Below are positions 55,859-64,000 of a stretch of DNA of 64,000 nucleotides, in pieces; within the stretch, counting starts at the first letter, position 1, and each line of letters begins with the position of its first letter. This stretch comes from Roridomyces roridus. Its lineage: Eukaryota > Basidiomycota > Agaricomycetes > Agaricales > Mycenaceae. The notes beneath the pieces are model-generated. The model had not been told where the DNA came from. It worked only from the letters and a program-made list of their open reading frames with translations, and ran no database searches. A program made the translations under genes and the position numbers. Where the stretch lies: NCBI GenBank assembly GCA_029378245.1, contig JARKIF010000019.1, positions 744,001 to 808,000 on the forward strand, read 5' to 3'.

Positions 55859-56613
55859 TAGGGAGCGGCACGAGTATTGAGTGCTGCGAATACTCGCGGC
55901 ATTTCACTCGCGAGTACGAGTATTCATACTCGCGAGTGGGTGGTGGCTGTGCTACTCGTGCGAGTGCGAGTATTAGTTTCCAAAAACCTTGGTACTCGTG
56001 AATATTCACCTAGCTACCGTAAGCTCACGGAACAGACCCAGATAGGCAATTTGATCACCAGCATCACTCGGCATCACTCGGCATGCCGGCATGTGGCAAT
56101 CACTCCGTAATGTATGTCTATTCCTGTACAGAATTCACTTTACCTATCAGTCACTACCTGTTCATCAGGAGGAACAATAATGAAACTCCGCAACCAACTG
56201 AGTGAGCAATCAGCCCATTCCACTGTGATGGTCAGCCAGTGGGCCAGTGACCCGGACTTGATAGCAGTTGATGAGTTTGAGAAGCAGCTTGCAGAGGGTT
56301 GGACATGGAACAAGAAGTGGAAGGCCCCTGCTGCAGCAGAAGCCTCAGGATTAGTGAGAGTTATTGTCATTGATGATGATAGTACATAGCTTGGTAACTG
56401 AAATATATGATACTCATGAATAACTCACAAATAATTTGCAACTCGCGAGTATTCCAACTCGTTGAGTGCAAGTACTTGCAACTCGCGAATACTCGCGAAT
56501 ATTGCTTACTAATACACGAATACTCGCCATCAATACTCGTGCGAGTGCGAGTATGGTTTTCCCAACTTCTGCGAGTACTCATACTCGCGAGTGTATACTC
56601 GTGCCGCTCACTA
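55859..56613 (+). mobile_element. hAT-type non-autonomous element, family A, copy 3
   Basis: 755 bp with perfect 8-bp duplications GTTACCAT (55851-55858 and 56614-56621), termini TAGGGAGCGGCACGAGTAT and the complement of TAGTGAGCGGCACGAGTAT, and the same palindrome-rich ends. Oriented as copy 1. Confidence 0.95.
56114..56389 (+). CDS. 91-residue ORF of hAT family A, copy 3
   Basis: Open over the same 91 codons as in copies 1 and 2 (KLRNQLSEQSAHSTVMVSQW, VIVIDDDST). Function not established. Confidence 0.45.
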   Translation: MSIPVQNSLYLSVTTCSSGGTIMKLRNQLSEQSAHSTVMVSQWASDPDLIAVDEFEKQLAEGWTWNKKWKAPAAAEASGLVRVIVIDDDST

Positions 56614-56813
56614 GTTACCATCTTACATAGCCTCACATAGCTGCTCGCTTGTAGTATATAGTATGCAGGGGGGTGTCCTTTTCCCCCGGCTTGTTATCGA
56701 CTAGGCTCCTGGACACCTCTCCCCTGACAGTTTGATTCTCTGATGATGATTTGATGGCCCAGCAGGGGTCACATCCTAGTCACTATTTCTGTCTGGTATA
56801 CTTAGTGTTCAAC

Positions 56814-57129
56814 CTGTGTCATGTATTTGAAGCATTTTGAACCTGTGCCGTTTTCGCCACCAGACAGGAGGTTGTGTCATTTGGGGAAAACTGGGTTGTG
56901 TCGTTTCTGCACCGACTGTGGGTTGTGTCATTTTTGTACAACTGCTGGCGCAAAATTTTGAGTGACAAGCTGGTTGTGCTGATGCAGTACAGTGGTTGTG
57001 GTGTTTTTTTCTCATTTTCAAGCTGAGTCGTATTTCCTGTTGCATGAAGGAGGTTGTGCTTTTTATCATGCAAAATGCCTCCAGCTGGGTGTTTTACTTG
57101 GTGAAAACTGGGGGTTGCGTCGAAAAAGG
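56814..57129 (+). repeat. Subterminal repeat array of the island's right end
   Basis: A degenerate GGTTGTGTCATTTT-like word occurs about nine times (56814, 56842, 56869, 56903, 56931, 56972, 56993, 57050, 57113), mostly 20-60 nt apart. Complementary words (AAAAAAGCACCACC, CGCACAAC) occur just inside the left end (37573-37635). Such arrays next to inverted termini usually bind a transposase. Confidence 0.65.
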
Positions 57130-57748
57130 GTTTTGCTACACTATACCTGCCATACGGGAGCCTCGCTCAAGTCGCCACTGTGTAGACGGGCACCAGGTTC
57201 GAACTGTCTCGAGCCGGTTCGAACCCATACAAATCTAATTACCTAGATAATTACACTAATATTAATCATTCCTTCTAGCATTCACGGTCTCACTTGTATT
57301 CCAGGAGGTGGTTTCCGAGGAAGGCCCCGAATCCCTCTCCGCAGAGTGTTTCTGGTCCAAGTATGAGAAATATGCATTTCATAAAGATGTCGTATTCGAT
57401 GGCACCCCGTACCACACCGTCGGGACCCGCAATGTTCCGCCCGCGTACGCCGAAGTGGATGTCAAGTTGAACGACAACGGGGAGGAGATTGACTCGTTTA
57501 TGTTGGCGGGGATGGTCGGAATGCAAGTTTCCTCCAGCGGGGATCAGAGTCTTTCGTCCAACGGCGAGAATGACACGGTGCGGCCCGTGGCCGGGTGGTG
57601 GATCTGTGTCAAGAAGCAGAATGTTATTAGTGCTCAGGAGGAAGAGGAAGAGGAAGCTCGGATGGCGAAAAGGATGGAGGAGCGGAAGGAGAAGCTGAGG
57701 AAAGAGCTACAGCTGTACATGTTACAAGAAAGAATGTCGTGTCAGTAA

Positions 57749-58029
57749 TTTCCCTCCTTCTCGGCTAATCGGTTTATCCCCCGTACCTCGTTATGTTTTA
57801 GGAAAAAGTGGGCGGAGAAGTCCGGGAGTCACATCTAAATGCATTCAAGTGCACATAAATATTTGAAGCTGGTTGGATGAATTCAAAAGTGAACAGAAAA
57901 TCATTAGCCAAAAGAAATTCTGAGACCCAACCGTCGTAGCTGCATCCCCGCAAGCATCAAGTATTCTCCTATGATTTGACGGTGAGGGGAAAGTGCGGCA
58001 ATTGGGACTGAAGTCAGCAGTGGGAGGGT
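57749..58029. other. Intergenic, nothing recognised
   Basis: Sequence between the DUF4419 3' end and the oxygenase fragment. Confidence 0.4.
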
Positions 58030-58059
58030 GACAACGCTACGGCGCCGGCAAATTGAATA

Positions 58060-58244
58060 ACATCGGCGCACGAGCAGTCCGATACGTACTCTCCTTCGAG
58101 ATCCCATGATTGAGGAGATACACAAAACTTGAAGGAGTCCACGATCGCAGAGGCAACGGCCTGCCTGTCCGAGCCATCCAGAAAGCCGGAAAAGTCCACG
58201 ACAGAGATGCCCGAGTCCTGCAGAATGTGGTCGACGGAGTGCAT
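58060..58244 (-). pseudogene. N-terminal fragment of a 2-oxoglutarate/Fe(II) oxygenase
   Basis: MHSVDHILQDSGISVVDFSG with FLDGSDRQAVASAIVDSFK and, in another frame, FVYLLNHGISKE form the N-terminal (DIOX_N) part of isopenicillin-N-synthase-like oxygenases, in which V(V/I)DFS and the xLxNHGI motif are standard. The frame breaks between SFK and FVYLLNHG, and the catalytic HxD...H half is absent, so it is a remnant. Confidence 0.65.
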
Positions 58245-58457
58245 ATTGGAGATGGTGGTACGATTGGAAGAGTTAGATAGGGCCTCGTTTCTAGTCCGTG
58301 GGTCGAGTAGACTTTAATTACTTCATGGTCCGATCAACACAAGGGGATCGCGGCGTCCCGAACAAAAATACATATTCTGCGCAAGAAAATAGTAAGCCTC
58401 GTCCAGCCACAAGAAAATCTGCCACAAGAACGTTCAACCGATTTCATCCCGCCCAGC

Positions 58458-60912
58458 TCAAGCTGCCAATGCATCTTCAACCGTGCCTTCCTCGTCTTCG
58501 TCCGCCTGCCTGGGCCCCGGTTTTCTTGCACTGGAACCATAAGCGATCGAGTTTCCCAATACCAAAAAAGACTTACATGGCCGATTCAAACCACCCAGCC
58601 CGGATCTTCTTCGTCCCCTCTGGATCCCCCTCACACCACTTGTTAATATCTTCAAGATGCTTCAGATACCTCTCCTTCATCTCCTTCTGCCTGAACTTTG
58701 CAGCAACAAAAGTCCCCGTACTCCACTCCGACGCTAGGTGCTCGAGCTGTGATGCAGTGTTATATTAGTATGCAAGCGAGCATTTGAGAGGAGACGTAGA
58801 TATGTACCACGCAAAATTCCAGCGCGAGGTACGGTGCTGGCAAGGGATCGAAGGACGAGCGAAATTTTGAAACCGATGAAGCGAGAGTGTTCCCTCGTGC
58901 CAGAGCGAAGAACCCGTTTTCGCCGAATCCAGTGAGTGTCTCAGGAACCTAAGTTGAATATTAACGACTCTGAACGAGTCCGATGACAGCTCCGCGTACC
59001 TGATAGTGAAACGCGCTGTTTTTGATAAGATTCTGCGACTTGACTCGGTTAGCTGCGATAGTAACGTCGGCGTCAGGATCGTCGGCTTCAATTTCGGTAA
59101 ATTTGTAGTGGTCAGCAAAGTGCGGTCGAAAGGCTTTGAGGACCTTGTTCCGAGCCAAACTCCCACGGGCCGAGGTCTATAGGACCATGTGGTGAGAAGT
59201 CACGGCAGGGATCAAAGACAAATGTGCTAGACGCACCAATTTCTCGATGTTCTCCGTGAGACGGTATCGCTTGTGCGGCTTGCCCTGGATGCGAGTGGCG
59301 TCATTGGCCAGGTCCCAGGCCTCGTTCGCCCACTTATTCCGGAGGGAAATGGAGGCGAAGCCGTCAACGGTAAGGATACGAACGGAGACCTCGGCACATG
59401 TGCGAAGGATCAGAGCCTCGACGTCAGCTTCGTAGTCTGAGGCGTTCGGATAGTGCCCCGGCTTGGGCCCCACGAAGCCCGGGACGAAGGGGGGTTCGAT
59501 GAGGGTATTTGCAGGCTCCTCTGCACCCTGAATCGTGCTCAACATATTATTATTAAGCACGAGCAAAAGGCGGCAAGACGCACCGCATCTGACTCCGTTG
59601 AGACGACCGGACTCTCCTCGCTCTCCGGCCGCGCTTGACTTGGATCAGGTCCACATTTTGTGACGGAGGACGCCGAAGAGGAATCCGCCGGGGTTCCAGT
59701 TGGTCCCGAGGTAGTACGAGGTGAAGCTTGCGATCGACGGCATTCAGGCACTGGCCATGTGGGCCATGGCATCACCACCACCACCTCCTCCGCCCCACCG
59801 GTCTGGACCTCTGCCGCAGCCCGAGTCTTCTTGTTCAGCTGCGCCTTCAGAGATTCCACCTCCGCTTTCGCTGTCAGGATCAATGTGCGTCAATCGACAG
59901 GGGAATCAATCGGGACGAAGTACACACCCGTCGCCGCCGCGCGCTCGGCCTCCAGTCGTTCTGTGTACCTCCACTCTCAGCATCCTACTCGTGTGGAAGG
60001 GGAAGGAAAGTCGCGCACGGTTATTACACGTCCGCATCACCTCGCACGAAAACACATCCCGCATGCACTCCTGGAGCTCTGGGAAGAGAGCGGGCATCAT
60101 GCGTTGCACAGGCACCACTGGTTCCCTCTGAATTACAAGCCTCTGGTTCTCCTCTCTCAGCCTCTCGTTCTCAGCCTCTATTTCTGCAAGCTGCGTCTCC
60201 AAGGATGTCCGGAGGACGCTCTCTGTCTCCAAGTCCTCTCGCATTGCCGCGTTCTCGGACTCCAATCGTGCCATGGCAGCCACGGCATCGCGTGCTACCG
60301 CTGTACGAGTCGTGGACAGAGCAGCGTGCGATCGTGGTTTCGCGTAAAAGGCATTCCAGTCTTCTGGCTGTTCCTTGTCCTTGGATCTGGCGTTCTGACG
60401 GTTTCTTGGACCCACGGCGATCGTAGGAGACTCGGAGCGCACGCTGGAATTGACACGAGCTTTTTTCCGCCGGTCGTCTTGGTTATCCGATGGCTGCAGT
60501 TTCCGCTTCGGCGTGCCCACCCTCGTGCTTGTCTCGTCCTCCTCGAGAATCGTATGCGGATCGAGATCGTCTTTGTCGTCATCGCCTGCTCCAGCCTCTT
60601 CATCCGTTCGATCTTGGGTCGTCTGGGCATCGTGGTGGCACGATGGTGGCAATTGACTTTCTTCAGGCGGCAGCTGCGTATCCTCGTCGTCTTCCAGGTC
60701 TCCGATCTTCCAACGGATAAGTTAGCGACAGCCTGAAGCGTGTGGGCTTACCGTGCTACCAGCAGAACTCGCAGTGTTCCTGCTCCGCCTGCCAGCGCGA
60801 TTCAGAAGCTCTCCCCTGGCGAGAAGCTGTGGGTGGAGAGTTTAGTTATGTCGCTCAGCCGGAGGGAGCATCTGGAACTTGGATGGCTTTCACTTGCCGT
60901 CGAAAGAAGCAT
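58458..60912 (-). CDS. Coiled-coil plus DUF6532 protein, function unknown
   Basis: N-terminal part: IGDLEDDEDTQLPPEES, a basic stretch (NQDDRRKKARV), a coiled coil (AEIEAENERLREENQRLVI), CMRDVFSCEVMRTCNN, QRLEAERAAAT and AKAEVESLKAQLNKKTRAA. It is followed by the DUF6532 domain over five exons: HYPNASDYEADVEALILRTC, RYRLTENIEKL, VLKAFRPHFADHYKF, VTIAANRVKSQNLIKNSAFH with YQVPETLTGFGENGFFALA, SEWSTG-like exon, EMKERYLKHLEDINKWCEGD, and a tail ending DEDEEGTVEDALAA. DUF6532 proteins are Agaricomycete-specific and of unknown function. The start is uncertain: ATG at 60912 needs a GC-type donor to reach LLARGELLNRAG. The gene at 27580-29301 shares the N-terminal exon plan but lacks DUF6532. Confidence 0.7.
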
Positions 60913-61162
60913 CGCGTCGGTGGAGGCTAGCACTGAACAGCGCGTCGGAAGGAAAGGAAAAAGTCACTCAGTGATCCGTGCCTCCATCACCAGCCACGGC
61001 TTCCCACAATTGTCTTGCACACTTGACGTGTTGCAGTGCTCGATATTGGCTGCAGAGCGAATAATGTGTATGATTCCAATTTCTACACCGAACTCTGCCA
61101 ACAAGCTTGAATAGAACAAACAAGTAGTGTATTCAAAACAGCTGGAACCAAATTTCTAAAAA

Positions 61163-61346
61163 CCGTGGATCCGGATCTTTTGCTCAAGAGTGCGACGGGG
61201 GTGAGGGTCGTCGATGCGTCTGTTACGGTACGATGCCGTTTCCGAGTATGCTTTCGAGATGACTGATTTGGTGCCTGCTAGCCGTTTGTTCCGAGTGGAC
61301 ATACACAGGCGCCCACGTATGCTATCGCGGAGCGTGGTTCGGATCT
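61163..61346 (+). pseudogene. Duplicated 3' end of the GMC oxidoreductase
   Basis: Near-identical to 33008-33196: the segment from DPDLLLK through the last intron to PFVPSGHTQAPTYAIAERG with the second catalytic His. It is cut at GGATCT, where the intact gene continues for ten more codons. It begins a duplicated block that continues at about 62492. Confidence 0.85.
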
Positions 61347-61978
61347 GGAAGTGTTCCGAGTCTTAAAAATTTATTTTTAAGCTCGGTCTTATCGGCCCGT
61401 TTCCCGCCAGAGTGGGGTCCAATTTTTTCCGATGACATCTTTGAGCCCCGGTTGTTTGGCTCCTTAAAACTTCCTTATAAGGTAATTCTGAGGTGTTCTG
61501 GCTCCATTCGGTCGCCACTTAGTCAATGACTCTTACACCTTGGGTATGTATCTCACTTCTGCCGGCCTCCGTGTTATCAAGATCTCTGCCGACGGTGAGT
61601 CGGACGCGGAACGGGACCGGACGTCTGTTTGACAGCCGATGACGGTTCCGTTGACAGGCCTGCTTCCACCACGCATCGACGACCTACGGTCGACAACGTC
61701 GTGTTTTAGCCGCGCAGCCCACTCCAGCTCCCTCGTCTCACGTACATACGCTGGCATGGCGCGCCTCTCTTGCGCCTCTCTCCCTTGTGTCTTGCCCTGG
61801 TCTTGCCCAATTTATTGGTTTTCAGCTCACTTACAATTTACTCAAAATTTACTACGGCTCTTTGGTAAAGCTTTCAGACTACAGTTCTTTGGATGACGAA
61901 CCATCCCCTCGGGATTGCCTCATCCCCGCCGTGACCTGTCATCTCACCTCAGTGACCTCACTTTGTCGTCCGAATGTC
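61347..61978. other. Insertion into the duplicated block, unassigned
   Basis: About 1145 bp (61347-62491) interrupt the duplicated block. The first part holds nothing recognisable beyond a CTTAAAAAT...ATTTTTAAG palindrome near 61364-61383. The later part holds MITE 61979-62331 and an LTR fragment. Confidence 0.45.
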
Positions 61979-62331
61979 TAGGGCTGTTCGCCGTGCCCGT
62001 GACGGGCACGGCCGTCGTTTTGACGGGGATACCACGGGCACGGACCGTCGCTTGACGGCCGTCGCCTCGTGACCAAAAACCATCAATCAGGCTTGAAGTC
62101 GGGGTTGTGAAATGTGCGGCTGGTGTCCATCGACAAGGTACGGGGCTGCATCAGACGGTCCGGGCCGATTTGAGCGAGATATCGGCTGTTTTAGGTGTCC
62201 GTCGACCCGTCGCCGGACGTTTTCGACGGAGACGGCCGTCAGAAATGGTCGCAAAACAGTCACGGAACGGGTCGGCGTACCCGTCGACGGGAACCGTACA
62301 ACCGGCGCGACGGGCACGGCGTCCAGCCCTA
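61979..62331. mobile_element. hAT-type MITE, family E
   Basis: 353 bp with termini TAGGGCTG and CAGCCCTA continuing as imperfect inverted repeats (GCCGTGCCCGT/ACGGGCACGGC), flanked by perfect 8-bp duplications CGAATGTC (61971-61978, 62332-62339). The interior is rich in ACGGCCGTC and CGTCGACGG palindromes. Confidence 0.92.
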
Positions 62332-62394
62332 CGAATGTCTAGGTAGTACCAAGGTAGTACGAAGCAGAAGCAACACCTGGCCACAGGAATCACA

Positions 62395-62470
62395 GACTTC
62401 ACCAGGCTCAACCTACAGACTCGGATTGCCATGCACCTGCAATGGCCCTCAAAAGCAGGTACATAAGTAG
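62395..62470 (-). mobile_element. Copia LTR fragment
   Basis: GACTCGGATTGCCATGCA and GGCCCTCAAAAGCAGGTA match the LTR of the Copia relic at 38512-38575, same orientation. Ends not determined. Confidence 0.55.
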
Positions 62471-62611
62471 TCGTTGATTGAATGGTCAAGCCGAAAAAGC
62501 TGTTGAGTTCCTGATAAATTCCCGGACAGTTTCCCATCGTCTGCATCCGAATGTCCGCATTGAAGCCCAGGTGCTGTGAAAAACAATCCTAGAGCTGTGC
62601 GCGGGGCATGA

Positions 62612-62617
62612 TATAAG
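62612..62617 (+). promoter_or_regulatory. TATA-like box of the small gene, copy 2
   Basis: TATAAG in CATGATATAAGG, 69 nt upstream of the ATG at 62681, as in copy 1. Confidence 0.45.
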
Positions 62618-62680
62618 GTGTGCATGAAGACGTCGAATCTCATTCCCTCGCCCACCCTCCCGGGGCCTCATTGCTCCTCT

Positions 62681-63217
62681 ATGAGCCTGAGGCCTGGGTC
62701 CCGCCGGCGGCGGCGGGTCTCACCTCCCATACGATCCGCCCTGGACGGCAGTGTCCCCGACAGCACCGAGGACGATCCCATCCCCGCCACTGCTCAACCC
62801 GATTCGACCCCGACAATACTTCAAATCTCCGGCTTGAACCTCACTGGTACGATTCAACCTCAGCTCCACCAACGGGTTTATGAACTGGCACTTCAGTTAA
62901 CGGCGGCGTCGGAGGTTCTGGGGGACCCGGCAGAGCGATCGGGGGCAGGGGAGGCCCCGGATACGCTCCCAGTTTCCGAGCCCGGACTCTCGTGATACAT
63001 AATTGTCCACCAGAGCATGAGGGGCTCCTGGAATGTAAGGTATGCTTTCGTCCTGCAACCGAATCTCATGCTCGCGACTGATCGAGAACCTCGTCCTTGC
63101 TAGAGCCGCCTCGAAACGGAAATACATGTGCTACACGTTGAAGTACACAGCCTCCGCAGCGAAGTGCACGACCGCCGCAAAGAAGTGCGCGTCCTTCGCG
63201 TCGTTTTATTTGGCTAA
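62681..63217 (+). CDS. Small glycine-rich coiled-coil protein, copy 2, unknown function
   Basis: Three exons, 62681-62846, 62897-63039 and 63104-63217, give 140 residues. It has the same layout as copy 1 at 33495-34006: basic start, acidic stretch (DSTEDDPIPATAQP), ILQISGLNLT, glycine-rich middle, RTLVIHNCPPEHEGLLECK and a final coiled-coil exon. Exons 2 and 3 have exactly the same lengths as in copy 1, and exon 1 differs by 30 nt, so the frame is kept although neighbouring OST3 copy 2 has decayed. Confidence 0.65.
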
Positions 63218-63512
63218 GCCCAGTATCTCCCGGCACCGTGAGGGGATGGGTTGGCGCACTGCAGGCTGAGGATACCTCAACTGTAGCCCATTTTCCTTCA
63301 TTTGGTGGTCTAGAGGTATAAATCCCGGTTTGGGCCGGGTGGGCGCTCATTTTCAGGTATGTCTTTGTAACTCTAGTACCCTACGTAGTGCTCCGCGTAG
63401 CCACCGTTTGTCATTGTATAGCCTCCTATAGTATTCCCGCCCGAGTATTCCTGCCCGGATAGATGAATTTGAAAAACGTTGTGACGGTGCGAGGCGTTGA
63501 AGTCCTTCGCTA

Positions 63513-64000
63513 CTAGAACAACATCTTGAACGAATAATCTACATCGGGCACGTCAATATCATCCACCGAGAAACGACAGAATAGACATACGCATCTTGGA
63601 CTTGAATAGCACAACGAGCATCGAATATACGAGTGCAATGACAAGGCTCCATAGGTACAGCTGTGCGCCCTGAAGAGCAGGTTGGCGCGGGATGATTATC
63701 GTGAGCATGATAAACGTGCATCCCAGGACGGAATCTGCGGACCATCCAAGTCAGCTGCAGTTCAATCTCAAGGAATTCAAAAAACGCACAAAGAGCAGTG
63801 ATAATGTAGACCTCCCCACCATACTACGTCTGCGGCCCACTCGCCACCCACTGCCCTCCTCTCCCGAAGGGCGGCGAATGGCGAATACGCGTGAACATGA
63901 ACCCCGAGGTCATGGCGATGGACAAAAAGACGATAGATAGATACAGCCCAAGTCCACCGATTTCGAAGAGCCGAGAGGAGGAAGGGGAGCGCGACGAGTG
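63513..64000 (-). pseudogene. OST3/OST6 second copy, decayed and cut by the window end
   Basis: Aligned with 34316-34800 or so: last exon (KMLF, TAG at 63513) and the membrane segments around MLTIIIPRQPALQ. A TAG replaces the CAG codon in GPQTQYGG (about 63826), and a TATC-type expansion near 63936-63949 adds 4 nt and shifts the frame. The N-terminal part lies beyond the window. Confidence 0.8.

Larger units (their letters stand above)
37456..57154. mobile_element. 19.7-kb composite element bounded by 25-bp inverted repeats
   Basis: The left end 37456-37480 and the reversed right end 57130-57154 agree at 24 of 25 bases, starting TATGGCAGGTATA and continuing TGTAGCAAAAC. Perfect 6-bp direct repeats CGGGAG abut both ends (37450-37455, 57155-57160), so these two ends appear to come from one insertion. 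Inside are nested elements of several classes. A second right-type terminus lies at 38069-38093. I cannot say whether this was ever one large autonomous element or a short element that was filled by later insertions; the nesting favours the latter. Confidence 0.7.
36581..57748 (+). pseudogene. DUF4419 gene split by a 19.9-kb intronic transposon island
   Basis: The 5' part (36581-37417, exactly 279 codons) opens MPVSFSVAPHNANP and carries family motifs FVAHEGKRELVVV, FGDMSRQM, LREWVLPDFTTTT, LMMATLKQYF, GIPRVTLEGEKADW, LRPIISRFVAAFDDP and SGWINAFNVFDKEGVWIG. The 3' part (57305-57748, 148 codons with stop) continues PESLSAECFW, DGTPYHTVGT, PPAYAEVDVKLNDNG, MVGMQVSSSGD and DTVRPVAGWW, the order expected for one protein. 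Both borders are phase 0, with donor GCGAGT (GC type) after ATG and acceptor TATTCCAG. Odd: about 35-40 residues between NGFVNTV and ANFVAHEGK, where relatives have an RPDDVW stretch, are missing in frame. DUF4419 function is unknown. I call it a pseudogene because splicing a 19.9-kb intron is unlikely in a fungus; the frames themselves are intact. Confidence 0.8.

Noticed and set aside
59660..60736. 358-codon plus-strand open frame
   Set aside because: It is the antisense of the coiled-coil/DUF6532 gene, whose minus-strand exons show clear motifs.

Overview
The window looks like the nuclear genome of a basidiomycete mushroom-type fungus (Agaricomycetes). Genes carry many 45-90 nt GT-AG introns, and several belong to families I know mainly from Agaricomycetes: DUF6534 membrane proteins, DUF6532, DUF4419, DUF6729, F-box proteins with an N-terminal coiled coil, and the family ending in a YWSLDPSG motif. 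There is no rRNA, no convincing tRNA gene and no CRISPR. Gene calls come from reading motifs and splice sites by eye; no search was run.

Layout. 1-5 kb: decayed TPR-type gene pieces, a hAT-type element and an LTR. 5.4-8.2 kb: a nine-exon metacaspase (minus strand). 8.2-11.4 kb: tRNA-derived SINE-like repeats. 11.4-16.9 kb: a duplicated MYND-finger/F-box block, with one MYND copy intact and the other broken by a 380-bp hAT-type MITE, a stop codon and a 3' truncation. 19-24 kb: a DUF6534 membrane protein and an MFS sugar transporter. 24-27 kb: a MITE, an F-box pseudogene and more SINE-like repeats. 27.6-29.3 kb: a coiled-coil nuclear-type protein. 30.9-35.5 kb: a GMC oxidoreductase (aryl-alcohol oxidase type), a small glycine-rich coiled-coil gene and OST3/OST6. 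36.6-57.7 kb: a DUF4419 gene whose two halves lie 19.9 kb apart, separated by an island of nested transposons. 58-61 kb: a 2OG-oxygenase scrap and a coiled-coil plus DUF6532 gene. 61-64 kb: a second, partly decayed copy of the 33-35 kb block (GMC 3' end, small gene, OST3).

Main result. The 19.9 kb between the DUF4419 halves sits inside what reads as one phase-0 intron. It is bounded by a 25-bp terminal inverted repeat (24/25 matching, 37456-37480 and 57130-57154) flanked by a 6-bp direct repeat CGGGAG, with a degenerate subterminal repeat at both ends. It holds a truncated Copia element, a DUF6729/3'-5' exonuclease relic, a Harbinger relic, hAT-type MITEs, a solo LTR and one apparently spliced gene of the YWSLDPSG family. 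Separately, at least five hAT-like families with 8-bp target duplications can be delimited to the base in this window, including three copies of a 745-755 bp family whose ends are packed with the palindrome ACTCGCGAGT and which all retain the same 91-codon reading frame.
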